Source: Lysobacter enzymogenes
GTDB taxonomy: Bacteria > Pseudomonadota > Gammaproteobacteria > Xanthomonadales > Xanthomonadaceae
NCBI RefSeq assembly: GCF_023617245.1
Contig: NZ_CP067396.1
Location: forward strand, 682,001 to 746,000
Length of the DNA stretch: 64,000 nucleotides
Direction: 5' to 3'
Positions 17,706-28,000 of this stretch are shown here, in pieces. The notes under the pieces were generated by a model. It saw only the letters and a list, made by a program, of their open reading frames with translations. It was not told where the DNA came from and made no database searches. The first letter of the stretch is position 1; every line of letters starts with the position of its first letter. The translations under genes and the position numbers were made by a program.

Positions 17706-19030
17706 GCCGCCGCCCGCAGCGGCACGGCGTCCGCGGCCGGCGCATGCGAGCGTTCGCGCAGCAGGCCCATGGCGATCGCGCGGACGCGGTCGACCTGTTC
17801 GCGCGACAACGAGGCGGTGTCGCAGGTGAACACGAAGTCCAGCTCGCCCGCGTAGCCCGAACTCAGGATCGCGGTGGTGCTGCGCCACGGCAGGCGCGCG
17901 GTCGGGCTGTAGACGGTCTCCACGCGGAAGCCGGGATAGTCCTGCGGAATGTCGATGCGGCCGATGTTGGAGATGGTGGTGTCGAACTTGTCCAGGTCCG
18001 AGCGGCGCTCGGCGACGAACTGGGCGAAGATCGAATGCATCATCTCCAGGCCGATGAAGTATTCGTGCACGTTGCGGCTCATGCGCTCGACCTTCTGGTT
18101 GAGCCGGCCCTTGAACGCGCGCGCCTGCGCCCAGAACGCGGCGTCGTCGACGCGCTCGGGCGGCAGCTGCGTGTCCAGCGGGACGATCGCGCCCGGCGAG
18201 GCCGCGAACAACTGGTCGGGCAGGATCAGCGGCAGGAACTTGCGCACGTCGACCGGGGCGAAGATCTTGCCGGTGGCGGCGGCGCCCTTGACCGTGCGGA
18301 ACGCCAGCGAGAACGCCACCGACATCGCCGCGAACACGGTCACGCCCTCGGCCTTGGCGCGCGCGGCCAGCGCGGCGGTGTCCTCGCGCGAGAGCTTCCA
18401 GTGCAGGACGAAGAACTCGCCCTGCGGCACCGGCGGGCGCCGGCGCCGCAGCGAGAAGAACAGCCGGAACGCCAGCGCCTTCCAGCCCGCGCTGCGGCGC
18501 ACGCGGCGGTCGTTGATCACCTCGGCCGGCAGGATGTCGGCGAGCGCGTTGAAGCCGGTGTGGACGCCGATGTCGAGTTCCGGCTCGGCGCACAGCGCGA
18601 GGATCTCGCGCAGCAGGGTCAGCATCGACATGCCGTCGCATATCACGTGGTGGCAGGCCAGCAGCAGTTCGCCGACCTCGCCCTGGGCGTCGCTGCCGCG
18701 CACCCAGGTCAGCCGGATCAGCGGCGCGTGCGCGCTGTCGAAGCGGGTTTCGCGTTCCAGGTGCGACTGGCGCTGCCATTCCTCGGCATCGACGCGCTCG
18801 GCGATGCGCAGCGGGATCGGCGCGGGATCGTCCTCGCGCACGATGGTCGGCGGATCGCCGTCCTCGATCGAGCAGCGCAGCATCGGGTGCTTGCGCTGGA
18901 CCCGGTCGAGCGCGGCGCGCAGCCGCTGCGGATCGAGCGCGCCGCGCACGCGCGCGGCCTGGACGATGGTGAAAGTGGCGTCGCGATCCACGTACATGAC
19001 GCGTTCGCACAGCATCATCTTGCGTTTCAT
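17702..19030 (-). CDS. Standalone condensation-domain acyltransferase (PapA/WS-DGAT-like)
   Basis: A 442-residue single condensation-superfamily domain. The catalytic HHxxxDG motif is intact (His127-His128...Asp132-Gly133 in CHHVICDG). A DFVFTCD-type latch region near the C-terminus and the central DVRKFLPLILPD segment match PapA-like acyltransferases. Such proteins move acyl groups from CoA or carrier proteins to hydroxyl or amine acceptors. No carrier protein or other synthetase domain is nearby; its partner is the coupled rhamnosyltransferase-like gene, so acylation of a glycolipid or glycoside is inferred. The start at 19030 lacks a good ribosome site; 19018 is an alternative. Confidence 0.75.
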   Translation of the reverse strand: MKRKMMLCERVMYVDRDATFTIVQAARVRGALDPQRLRAALDRVQRKHPMLRCSIEDGDPPTIVREDDPAPIPLRIAERVDAEEWQRQSHLERETRFDSAHAPLIRLTWVRGSDAQGEVGELLLACHHVICDGMSMLTLLREILALCAEPELDIGVHTGFNALADILPAEVINDRRVRRSAGWKALAFRLFFSLRRRRPPVPQGEFFVLHWKLSREDTAALAARAKAEGVTVFAAMSVAFSLAFRTVKGAAATGKIFAPVDVRKFLPLILPDQLFAASPGAIVPLDTQLPPERVDDAAFWAQARAFKGRLNQKVERMSRNVHEYFIGLEMMHSIFAQFVAERRSDLDKFDTTISNIGRIDIPQDYPGFRVETVYSPTARLPWRSTTAILSSGYAGELDFVFTCDTASLSREQVDRVRAIAMGLLRERSHAPAADAVPLRAAA

Positions 19031-19073
19031 CGGGAGGGCTCGTGTGGGGAGGCGGAAGCGTTGCGGGGTGGGG

Positions 19074-19111
19074 CCCTCACCCCAACCCCTCTCCCGTCGC
19101 CGGGAGAGGGG
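19074..19111. repeat. Family C inverted repeat
   Basis: CCCCTCTCCCGTCGCCGGGA and its hairpin partner, preceded by CCTCACCCCAA. The same element occurs twice at 38.9-39.0 kb. Confidence 0.8.
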
Positions 19112-19122
19112 CGTTGTCGCGG

Positions 19123-20727
19123 TCAGCAGTCGGGAATGACGGCGCCGGCGTTGTCGCGGGCTTCGTCGTTGCCCCAGCGGCTGAGGTAGTAGGCCGAGAC
19201 CCAGGCGCCGGCCGGACCGACGTCGAGATCGGTCTTGAGCCAGTAGTGGTTGTAGGACGCGCCGTTGCGCACTTCCTCGCCCCAGGCCTTGCAGTAGACG
19301 TAGTTGGTGCCCTGGTTGAGCGTGCCGACCGGGGTCAGCGTCGACGGCCACTTGTAGCCGGTGGCGTTGGCGAAGGTGTCGACCCAGTACTTGCCCGGCG
19401 GGTTCGGGTTGCCGCCGCCGCCATTGATCAGGTTGTAGTAGTTCGCCCACGGGAAGTATTTGCCCGGGTCGTAGCGGTTCTGGTTGCCCGAGAGCATGCC
19501 GTGGCCCTTTACGCGCACGCTGTCGGGAACCAGGTGGAAGGTGTCGTAACCCGGTCCCTTCCAGGCGCTGGCGCAATTGACGCCGCGGCGCGCGCAGATG
19601 CTCTTGGTCAGCCGCGCGGACGCGTTGACCATCGCCGCCGACCAGTTGCCGGCGTCGGCGGCGCGGCCGTCGTGCTCGATGCCGACGGTGTAGTAGTTAT
19701 GGTTCTTGGCGTGCCAGGCCTGGTGGTACTCGCGCACCATCTGGGTGATCTGGCCGTCGGACTTGCGGATCAGGTAGTGCGCGGAGACCTGCGCGCTGGG
19801 GTTCTGGAACCACGAGATCGAGCCCGCGTACGAGCCCTCCATGGTGTGCATGATCACCGCGCTGGCCTGGTTGGAGGCGGTGCTGTAGTTGCTGGAACTG
19901 GCGGGGTTCCAGATCGCCTCGCCGAAGTCCACCGCCTTGGCGCCGACGTCGGTCGCCGGCGCCGCCGCGCGCGCGATGTCGCGGCTCAACGCGGGATTCA
20001 AGCGCACGCTGTCGTCGGCGGCATCGAGCAGCAGCGCGGGCGCGCGCAGCTTGCGCAACTGCGCGGCATCGAACGCGCGCTCCAGCCGCAACGGTTGCGG
20101 CGCGATCTTCACCCCTTGCGCGTCCACGCCGTGCTGCAGCGTTTGCAGCACGCCGTAGGCGAAGCTCTGCCGCGCGTAGTCGGCGATGCCGCCGTTGCTG
20201 GCGCCGTAGCCGGCGTAGCGCGCGAGCGCGGCGGCCATGTCCTCGGGCTGGGCCAGCGCGCGGCTGCGCTTATCGGCCTGGCTCGCGCCGAGCGCGCGAT
20301 CGAGCAGGGCGGCGGCGGCGAGGATGTTGCTTTCCGGATCGTCGATCACCTGCTGCGCGGTACGGCCGGTCAGGCGCGCGCCTTCGCCGACCTGGTCGGC
20401 GAAACCGCCGCCGTGGTACAGGCCCATGACGCCGTAGGAGCGCGGCATGTGCAGGTCGTTCGGGTCCTGCGCGTGCGGGCGCACGTGCACCCAGTTGGTC
20501 TCGCTGTAGGCGATGGCTTCCAGCGCGCCGGCGGGCAGGTTGGGGTAGCGCGCGTAGGCGCGGCGGAAGTATTCGGGATAGGCCGCGCGCGCGACCTGCG
20601 CGGCGACGGTGGCGTTGGCGCGATCGAGTTCGAAGCGCAGCGCGGCCGCGTCGGGCGTGGCGGCGGCGCTCAGCGGGCCCAGCAACAAGACGCCGCCGAG
20701 GGCTGCGGCGAGGGTGTGCGAATGCAT
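19123..20727 (-). CDS. Secreted N-acetylmuramoyl-L-alanine amidase with lysozyme-like N-terminal domain
   Basis: A 534-residue exported enzyme, paralog of the gene at 8939-10915. Residues 1-~23 form a signal peptide. Residues ~45-165 resemble a lysozyme/transglycosylase domain with an intact candidate catalytic Glu76 (IAYSETNW) and a YGVMGL motif. The Amidase_2 domain (~280-430) shows VIMHTMEGSYAG, AHYLIRKSDGQITQMV, VGIEHDG and RVKGHGM. The C-terminal ~85 residues are a different, SH3-like module (YVYCKAWGEEV, LDVGPAGAWVSAYYLSRWG). It could therefore attack both glycan and peptide links of the wall; that dual activity is inferred. Confidence 0.87.
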   Translation of the reverse strand: MHSHTLAAALGGVLLLGPLSAAATPDAAALRFELDRANATVAAQVARAAYPEYFRRAYARYPNLPAGALEAIAYSETNWVHVRPHAQDPNDLHMPRSYGVMGLYHGGGFADQVGEGARLTGRTAQQVIDDPESNILAAAALLDRALGASQADKRSRALAQPEDMAAALARYAGYGASNGGIADYARQSFAYGVLQTLQHGVDAQGVKIAPQPLRLERAFDAAQLRKLRAPALLLDAADDSVRLNPALSRDIARAAAPATDVGAKAVDFGEAIWNPASSSNYSTASNQASAVIMHTMEGSYAGSISWFQNPSAQVSAHYLIRKSDGQITQMVREYHQAWHAKNHNYYTVGIEHDGRAADAGNWSAAMVNASARLTKSICARRGVNCASAWKGPGYDTFHLVPDSVRVKGHGMLSGNQNRYDPGKYFPWANYYNLINGGGGNPNPPGKYWVDTFANATGYKWPSTLTPVGTLNQGTNYVYCKAWGEEVRNGASYNHYWLKTDLDVGPAGAWVSAYYLSRWGNDEARDNAGAVIPDC

Positions 20728-21125
20728 CGGACGATCTCCTTCGGACGCGGCCGCGTGCGGACGCGTGTTGGCATGGCAAGCATGGATCCCGTGCGTTCAT
20801 TGTCTTGAGCGGGCAAGCGCGTTACGTGATCGCCTGCCGGAAACCGTCGCGAGATGACACGGCGATCTGTGCCCGCGTTTCCATATCCGGCGTTTGATCG
20901 CGCGCACGCTTGTCGGTTCACGCTGGTGAACGCGCGCGCGGCGGTGGATCGATGCGGTCGCGGCGCTCGCGACGGGCTTGCGAGGCGTCGTGCGCGCGGT
21001 GGCGCGCGTAATGCGATGTGGGCTAGAACGCGCCGATGCGGTCGGCGCGCAAGCGGATCACGGCGAACGCGCGCGTCGCGTCGCGATGGCGCGGCCGATG
21101 CGCGGCAGCGCGCGCGGTGTCCGGC
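20728..21125. other. Gene-free spacer
   Basis: 398 bp upstream of the amidase and downstream of the MFS gene, both on the minus strand. It should contain the amidase promoter, but I see no clear consensus boxes, hairpin or ORF. Confidence 0.4.
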
Positions 21126-22397
21126 TTACCAGCTGTCTTCGAGGTAGCGCGGCCGGCAGGCCATGCGTCCGCCGGCGATCAGCACCAGCAGGCAGCCGCC
21201 GAGCATCGCGAACGGCCACACCCAGCCGTGGCTGAGCTCGTGCAGCCAGCCGAACGTCAGCGGACCCAGGCAGCTGAGCGTGTAGCCCAGGCCCTGCATG
21301 AAGCCCGACAGCGCGGCCGAGCCGGCCGGCGTGCGCGTGCGCAGGTTGATCAGGGTCAGCGCCAGCGGGAAGGTGCTCGGGCCCAGGCCGATCAAGGCGA
21401 CCCACAGGAACGTGCCGTGCATCGGCGCCAGCAGCAGGCCGGCGAAGCCGCCCAGGTAGCACAGCACGCAGGCCAGCACGATCGGGAACGGATTGGCGAT
21501 GCGCACCGCCAGCGCCGGCATGGTCAGCGCGCTGATCATGCCCAGGGTCGAGAACAGCGCGACCATCGCGCCGCCCAGCGCGGGGCTGCCGCCGGCTTCG
21601 ACCAGCAGCTTGGGCAGCCAGGTGAACATCGAATAGGTCACCAGCGAGGTCATGCCGAACATCAAGGTCATGCCCCAGGCCACCGGCGAGCGCCAGACCT
21701 TGCCGCGCGCCGCGGCGGCCGGCAGTTCCGGCGCTGCGTCGCCGCCGGCGACCGCGCGGTCGTGGGCCTGCGCGAGCGCGCGCGCCTGCGCCGAGCGGCC
21801 GCGCGCTTCCATCCACAGCACGCTGATCCACGGCAGCGCCGCGGCCGCGGCGACCAGCGACCACGAGGCCAGCGAGATCCGCCAGCCGGCGGCCTGCGCC
21901 AGCGGCACTGCGGCCAATGCGGGCAGGATCGTGCCGAGCTGCAGCACGGTGATGTAGGCGGTGCTGACGGCGCCGACGCGGTCGCCGAAATAGCGTTTCA
22001 CCAGCGGCGGCAGCACCACGTTGCCGACGCCCATGCCGGCCAGCGCCACCGCGTTGGCGGCGAGCAGTTGCCAGGTGTCGCCGACGAAGCCGCGCGCGAG
22101 CAGGCCCAGAGCCGCCACCGCCATCGCCAGCAGCGCCGCGCGCTCCAGGCCGATGCGATGGGCCAGCGCGGGCGTGGCCACGCCGAACAGCGCGAACGCG
22201 GCGGTGGGAACCATGCCGAACACGCCGGTCATGGTCGCGCCGAAGCCGAATTCGCGGCCCAGCGCATCCAGCAGCGGGGTCAGCGAGGTCACCGCGGTGC
22301 GCAAGGTGAACGCCGACAGCACGATGCCGGCCAGGACCCAGGCGCGTCCCTGCCAGAGCGGGCGGACGGCGGAAGCGGGGACGGCGTTGGCGCTCAT
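21126..22397 (-). CDS. MFS transporter, CynX/NimT type
   Basis: A 423-residue inner-membrane transporter with about 12 transmembrane helices split 6+6 by a hydrophilic loop near residues 195-235. The opening WVLAGIVLSAFTLRTAVTSLTPLL and the GMGVGNVVLPPLVKRYF block are typical of the CynX/NimT (cyanate/2-nitroimidazole) branch of the major facilitator superfamily. Substrate is unknown; the family exports small anions or drugs. I chose the ATG at 22397 because upstream in-frame sequence is Arg/Pro-rich and lacks transmembrane character. It is divergent from the DsbA-type gene. Confidence 0.9.
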   Translation of the reverse strand: MSANAVPASAVRPLWQGRAWVLAGIVLSAFTLRTAVTSLTPLLDALGREFGFGATMTGVFGMVPTAAFALFGVATPALAHRIGLERAALLAMAVAALGLLARGFVGDTWQLLAANAVALAGMGVGNVVLPPLVKRYFGDRVGAVSTAYITVLQLGTILPALAAVPLAQAAGWRISLASWSLVAAAAALPWISVLWMEARGRSAQARALAQAHDRAVAGGDAAPELPAAAARGKVWRSPVAWGMTLMFGMTSLVTYSMFTWLPKLLVEAGGSPALGGAMVALFSTLGMISALTMPALAVRIANPFPIVLACVLCYLGGFAGLLLAPMHGTFLWVALIGLGPSTFPLALTLINLRTRTPAGSAALSGFMQGLGYTLSCLGPLTFGWLHELSHGWVWPFAMLGGCLLVLIAGGRMACRPRYLEDSW

Positions 22398-22849
22398 GGC
22401 GGAAGGCTTCGACGGTTGGATTGCGGGTACGACGAGCGGCGCCAGGCCGCGCGCCGCGCACGTCGCGGTTCGCTCGGGCGCGCCGGCGCGGCGCGCGGTG
22501 GGATCGAATGAATCGGGGAAGAGGCGGGCGACAGTGTGGCCACAGCGTGCGGTCCGCGCCAGCGCCGGTGCGGCAACGGTCAGTTGCGGCAAAGTCGCCG
22601 GCCGTTTGGGTTGCTGTCGTTGAACGAGGCCGAATCGGTGTTGCCGGCGCACGCCGGCGCTGGCGAAAGAACCCTGGGGACGACGACGCGATGCGCTCGT
22701 GCCGGCGCCGGCGCCATGTCGATCGCCGCTCCCCACGGACAATGGAACGCATCGATCCGCCGGTGCGGCCGGCCCGGTCTTGATGGCGGCCGGCGCCGGC
22801 CGCATCGTGTAGGCCAATCGCCGAATCGCGCGCTGCGCGGAGCCTTGCC
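22398..22849. other. Divergent intergenic region
   Basis: 452 bp between the MFS and DsbA-type genes. It contains a GCCGGCGCACGCCGGC palindrome near 22637-22652 that resembles a repetitive element seen in weaker form near 14.17 kb (GGCGAAAGCCGG). No gene is supported. Confidence 0.4.
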
Positions 22850-23530
22850 ATGAATTCGACCGCCGTTTCCCCCACCCCGAAGGTCAAGATCGATTTCGTT
22901 TCCGACGTGGTCTGCCCGTGGTGCGCGGTCGGCCTGAATTCGCTGGAGCAGGCCATCGCCCGGCTCGACGGCGAGGTCGAGGTCGAACTGCATTTCCAGC
23001 CGTTCGAGCTCAATCCGCAGATGGCGCCGGAGGGCGAGAACATCGACGAGCACCTGGCGCACAAGTACGGCCTCGGCGCCGAGCAACTGGCGAGCAACCG
23101 CGAAGCGCTGCGCCAGCGCGGCGCCGCGCTCGGCTTCGCGTTCGGCGAGCGCGACCGCATCTACAACACCTTCGACGCCCACCGCCTGCTGCATTGGGCC
23201 GGCACCCAGGGCACGGACGCCGAGCGCGCGCTCAAGCACGCGCTGCTGAAGGCCTACTTCACCGACGGGCGCGACGTGTCCTCGCGCGAGGTGCTGGCGG
23301 CGGTCGCCGGCGAGAGCGGCCTGGACGCGCAGCGCGCCCGCGCCGTGCTCGATTCCGACGAGTACGCGCAGGACGTGCGCCAGCAGGAACGCTTCTACCA
23401 GGAGGCCGGGATCAGCGCGGTGCCGTCGGTGATCATCAACGACCGCCATCTGATCCAGGGCGGGCAGCCGGTGGAGCAGTTCGAAGCGGCGCTGCGGCAG
23501 ATCGCGGCGCAGGGCGGCGGGCGCGGTTGA
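22850..23530 (+). CDS. DsbA family oxidoreductase, FrnE-like
   Basis: A 226-residue thioredoxin-fold protein. The redox motif Cys22-Pro-Trp-Cys25 follows the first strand (KIDFVSDVVCPWC) and the cis-proline loop SAVPSVIIND lies at about 188-197, framing the helical insertion typical of DsbA. No signal peptide is present, so it works in the cytoplasm, as FrnE-type 2-hydroxychromene-isomerase-like proteins do in thiol or oxidative-stress chemistry. Full family length. A terminator hairpin follows. Confidence 0.92.
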   Translation: MNSTAVSPTPKVKIDFVSDVVCPWCAVGLNSLEQAIARLDGEVEVELHFQPFELNPQMAPEGENIDEHLAHKYGLGAEQLASNREALRQRGAALGFAFGERDRIYNTFDAHRLLHWAGTQGTDAERALKHALLKAYFTDGRDVSSREVLAAVAGESGLDAQRARAVLDSDEYAQDVRQQERFYQEAGISAVPSVIINDRHLIQGGQPVEQFEAALRQIAAQGGGRG

Positions 23531-23582
23531 GGCTTCGCGGCGGCATCGCGTCGAGTCGATTCGCGCCGGTTGAAAACAGGAT

Positions 23583-23622
23583 GACGACGGCGGCATCGCC
23601 CTGAGCGATGCCGTCGTCTTTC
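23583..23622 (+). terminator. Rho-independent terminator after the DsbA-type gene
   Basis: Arms GACGACGGC..GGCATCGC and GCGATGCCGTCGTC with a small bulge, followed by TTTCTT. Confidence 0.75.
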
Positions 23623-23874
23623 TTGGCGCGCGCCGTGCTTGTTGCTTGGTCGCGCCTCATCGTCGCCAGTCCCGTGTCCGCAGACGCCAGCCGTTCTCTT
23701 CGCGCCTCCCGCATCGCAGCACGCCTCGCCCGCGCGCGGTGACCGCCGCCCGTTTATACCGAGACCTTACGAGCGGATCGCGCACGCGGCCGCCGTCGCG
23801 GCCGCGCTTGCAACAACGCTGCCATCGCGGCCCAGGCAAGCTCCGGCGTTCGCCCAGACGCCAGGACCGTTGCC

Positions 23875-24882
23875 ATGCTCCGACCCGTTTCCTCCACGCT
23901 GCGCCGCGCCGTGCGCGCGGCCGTCGCCGGCCTCGGCCTGCTCGCCGCCTTCGGCGCCAACGCCGCCGCGCTGTCCGCGGCCAATGCCGCCGACCGCGCC
24001 GCGCTCGCCCTGCGCTGGGCGCCGGTGCACTATCAGGATGTCGACCAGACCGGCAGCCATGCCCTCGGCGGCGCCGCCGACTACATCGCCCGCTACGACT
24101 TCGACGGCGACCTCGACGCGCGCAACAACTGGGACCGCGCCGGCCAGGCCGCGTACCCGCTGGCCGCCCACGCCTATTACTCGGTGGTCGAGACCGCGAC
24201 CCACTGGTACATCACCTACCTGTTCTTCCACCCGCGCGACTGGACCGACTCGTTCTTCGACACCGAACACGAGAACGACGCCGAAGGCGTGATGTTCGCC
24301 GTCGCCCGCGACGGCAGCGCCTACGGCACGCTCAAGGCCGCCGTCACCGTCGCCCACACCGATTTCTTTTCCTACGTCCCCGCCGGCAGCGACTGGACCG
24401 GCAACGCCGAGAACGTCGACGGCAGCCTGTCGTTCCTGAGCTACCTCGGCGCCCCGCACCCGGTGACCGCGCAGGAAGCCAAGGGCCACGGCCTCAAGGC
24501 CTGGCCCGCGTACGACATCAAGGGCGACGGCGTCGTCTACTACCCCTCGCTGACCGTGGCCGAAGTCCCCTCAAGCCCCGACGACCGCGACGTCAAATAC
24601 AAGCTCATCGACATCTTCGAACCCGGCGGCATGTGGGACCAGCGCAACAACCCGTCGCTGTTCGCCGGCTATGGCAGCTTCGCCGGCGACAAGAGCGGCG
24701 GCTGCGGCAGCGGCGCGATCGGCTGCAGCGTCAACGCGGCGAACGCGCCGTGGGGCTGGGACGACAGCAACGACGGCCCGGGGCGCGGCGCGCTGGCGAC
24801 GGATCCGGTGGGGCTGACGATGAACTACTTCCGGATTCCGGAGGCGGTGAGCGGGGCGTATAGCTATAACCCGTATCGGTGA
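23875..24882 (+). CDS. Secreted hypothetical protein
   Basis: A 335-residue protein with a signal peptide (about 1-30, LLAAFGANAAA). The mature region is rich in Asp, Tyr and Trp: RWAPVHYQDVDQTGSH, YIARYDFDGDLDARNNWD, HWYITYLFFHPRDWTD, HENDAEGVMFAVARDG and PSLFAGYGSFAGD. This general pattern recalls bacterial relatives of Vps62 (DUF946) proteins, but I cannot confirm that. The many Asp-containing loops could bind calcium. Upstream, 344 bp hold the preceding terminator and no other gene. Function unknown. Confidence 0.75.
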   Translation: MLRPVSSTLRRAVRAAVAGLGLLAAFGANAAALSAANAADRAALALRWAPVHYQDVDQTGSHALGGAADYIARYDFDGDLDARNNWDRAGQAAYPLAAHAYYSVVETATHWYITYLFFHPRDWTDSFFDTEHENDAEGVMFAVARDGSAYGTLKAAVTVAHTDFFSYVPAGSDWTGNAENVDGSLSFLSYLGAPHPVTAQEAKGHGLKAWPAYDIKGDGVVYYPSLTVAEVPSSPDDRDVKYKLIDIFEPGGMWDQRNNPSLFAGYGSFAGDKSGGCGSGAIGCSVNAANAPWGWDDSNDGPGRGALATDPVGLTMNYFRIPEAVSGAYSYNPYR

Positions 24883-25074
24883 GCCGGCTGCGGCTCGGCG
24901 ATGGGGTCAGGCGAACGCAGGTGCATCAATCTTGTGCATGCGCCCAACGCACGAGTGTTTCGCGTCGAATGCCATCTGCTGCGATCAAGGTCGGCTATGC
25001 TTTCGGATGTCTGGTGCTCAAGGAAGAGTCGCGTCCTTCGGGCTGGATCTGAACGCGCTAAATGGAGTGTTGGG

Positions 25075-28000
25075 ATGGCAATCGGGGACACGGAGAATGG
25101 TAGCGGCGCGTCCGGCAATATCGGCGAGTCGAGCGGGTCAGGGGGGCAGGGTGCCATACGGCGTAGGAGCCTGCGTTTCATTGCGGGACTTCTGTCGATC
25201 GTTTTCGCCGCCGTGTGGTGCCTCCCGGTCCAGGCCGAGCAGCAAAAGATCGAGTATTGCGCGGACAATCGCGATGCGCCGGCGCCGACCTATCGCTGTT
25301 TCGACACATTGGGCGCCGCTGAGGCGTTCCTCCGGCAAGAACCGGTGCCTGCCGTTGGCCGTAAATACTTGCGGTCGACCAGCCCCAGCCAGTCTCCGAA
25401 TGGCAACTACACCCTGTATTACAGCGTGCCGCCGAAGGCCCCCGAGCGTCTGTTCGGTTCGTGGTATTGGAGCGTCACTGTCAACGGCGGCGGCGCCTGG
25501 GGTACTGCGAACTGTGGTACCCGGGTTCCGATCTCATCGGTCGTCTCCTATGGTTGCGACAGCGAAGAGACCCTCAAGACCGATCTGCTGCGGACATGGC
25601 CTTACGGGCCGGACTGGTCGGGGAGTTATCGAGGCGAGTATTCGCCGATGCCGCCGTCAACGTGGTATGGAGTCGCACCGGATTCGACGACCGGACGCAG
25701 TTTCGTTTCGGTATGGCGTACGCACGAGCGAGAGTTCGTGGCCACGTCGGGCGACCAAACTTATTATCCGGTAGTTCGGCGAACCGATTACTACATGTGT
25801 CCAAAAGATTTCCGGGGCAAGTCGTCGGAGATGGGAGGCCGCTGGCCGGAGGTATGCGTCAACGAAACGACGGGCTACATCAGCGTCGTCTCCAGGCAGT
25901 ACGACTCCTGCACCAAGAACGGGAATCCTTGCGTTGCTGCGACCGGCAACAAGGAGTACCGCGAAACCGACTTCGATTGGGACGGGTTGAGCTTCGTCCG
26001 CGCCTATAACTCCATTCGCGACATCCCGACCCGGTCGGGTATGGGTGGGAACTGGGCCCATACGTTCTCGGACTGGATCATGAACCGCTCTAGCTGCGGC
26101 GGCGATACCTGCATGCGCACCTGGATGCGCAGCGACGGCTACTACGAGCAGTTCCAGTTCGTCAGCGGCAATGCGTTCAAGTCGCCGAGTCGGCCCGGGG
26201 TCGTGCTCTATCGCGAGAGCGATCCGGTGGCGGCGGTGTCCGGGCGCTGGCGCATGGCGTTGGGCAATGGCAAGCAGTTGCGATTCGCCGACGATGGTAG
26301 CTTGCTCCGGATCGAGCAAGGTCAGCGGAGTTATGACCTCAAGTACTGCACGGACGCGGAGTTCCAGGCCGGCACCTGCGCGGTGCGTGGGGCCTTGAAT
26401 CGGGTCGTGAGCGATACCGGCCGCACCCTGGAGTTCGAGTACGGCCAAGTGACGGTCCCGGTCGGGTCCGAACCCGACGAGACCCGCACCGATACCGTGA
26501 TCAGCCGGATCAAGACCGGCGGCAAGGTGCTGGTCGAGTACGGTTACGACGCACAAGGCCGGTTGATCGGTGCCTCCATACCCGTGGGGCAAAGCGAACA
26601 GGGACGCAGTTACTTGTACGCCGAGCCCGCGCACCTGTGCCGCGATGCCGCCGACCAGCCCGTCGCGCAGTGCGCCCCGGCCGATTTCGCGGACTATATG
26701 ACGGGTGTGATCGACGAAGCCGGAAAGCGCATCGCGACCTACAGCTACGGCCGCTACGGCCGGGTCACCCGCAGTGAACACGCCGATGGCATCGGCCGGG
26801 TGACGTCCGACTATAAGGACACCGGCAACGTCGAGGTGACCCTGCCGGGCGGGGCGAAGAAGACCTATCAGTTCGTCGAAACGCCTTTCCGCAAGCCGTC
26901 CGAGATTCTGCTGAGCGCCACCGACGGATCGGTGGCCGAGCGCATCACTCGCAATTACGACTGGATGTGGCTGACCAGCAGCATCGATGGCAAGCGTAAC
27001 CGCACGAATTACGCTTACAACGGATTGCAGGAAACTTCCCGGGTCGAGGGATTGAGCGAGGGTGGTTCAGCGACCGCGTTCACCCGCACGGTGCGAACCG
27101 ACTGGAACCCGAATTTCAACGAAGTCGCCAGCCGTCGCGTTTACGATGCGTCGAATGCGCTGAAATCGCAGCAGGACTTCGTCTACAACGATCGCGGCCA
27201 GGTGCTGACCGCGACGCAAGTAGATCCGGCTACCAGCGCGACCCGAACAACTACGTACGCCTACTGCGAGGCGGCAGATGTTGCAGCGGCCACTTGCCCG
27301 GTCTTGGGCCGTTTGCGGTCGGTGGATGGTCCCCGGAGCGATGTCGCTGACGTTAGCTCGTTCGTCTATTACCAGAACGACGATCCGTCCTGTGCCGGTT
27401 CTTCGGCTCCTTGCGCTTACCGCAAGGGCGACTTGTGGAAACTCCAGAACGCGCTGGGCCATGTCACCGAGTACTTGGGCTACGACGGCATGGGGCGGCC
27501 CGCGGCCACGCGCGACGCCAACGGCGTAAGGACCGACATCGAGTACGACGACCGCGGACGTGTGCTGGCGACCAAGCAACGCGGCGCCAACGATGTCGTC
27601 GAGACCGACGATCGCATTACCCGCATGGAGTACTGGCCCACGGGGCAGGTCAAGAAGGTCGTGTTGCCCGATGGCGCGACGACGACGTACGGCTACGACG
27701 TCGACAACCGTTTGGTTCGGATCGAGGACGCACAGGGCAATTCGATCCGCTACACGCTCGACGCGTCCGGCAATCGCTTGAAAGAGGATACCCACGCCAG
27801 CGACGGTACCCTCAAGCGGACGCTCTCGCGCGTCTACAACCAACTCGATCAACTGCAGGCCAACAAGGACGCCTCGCAGAACGCGACGGTGTATCGCTAC
27901 GACGCCAGCGGCAACAAGGACCGTACGACCGACGCGCTTGGCCGGATCACCGATCAGGGCTACGACCCGCTGAATCGGTTGGTGCGGACGCTGCAGGATG

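Noticed and set aside
19042..20808. 588-codon plus-strand ORF antisense to the amidase
   Set aside because: Shadow ORF; the minus-strand frame has an intact signal peptide and amidase motifs shared with a paralog.
23583..23622. Attenuator or riboswitch for the secreted gene at 23875
   Set aside because: The hairpin with its T run is close behind the DsbA-type stop and 250 bp from the next start, so a simple terminator explains it.
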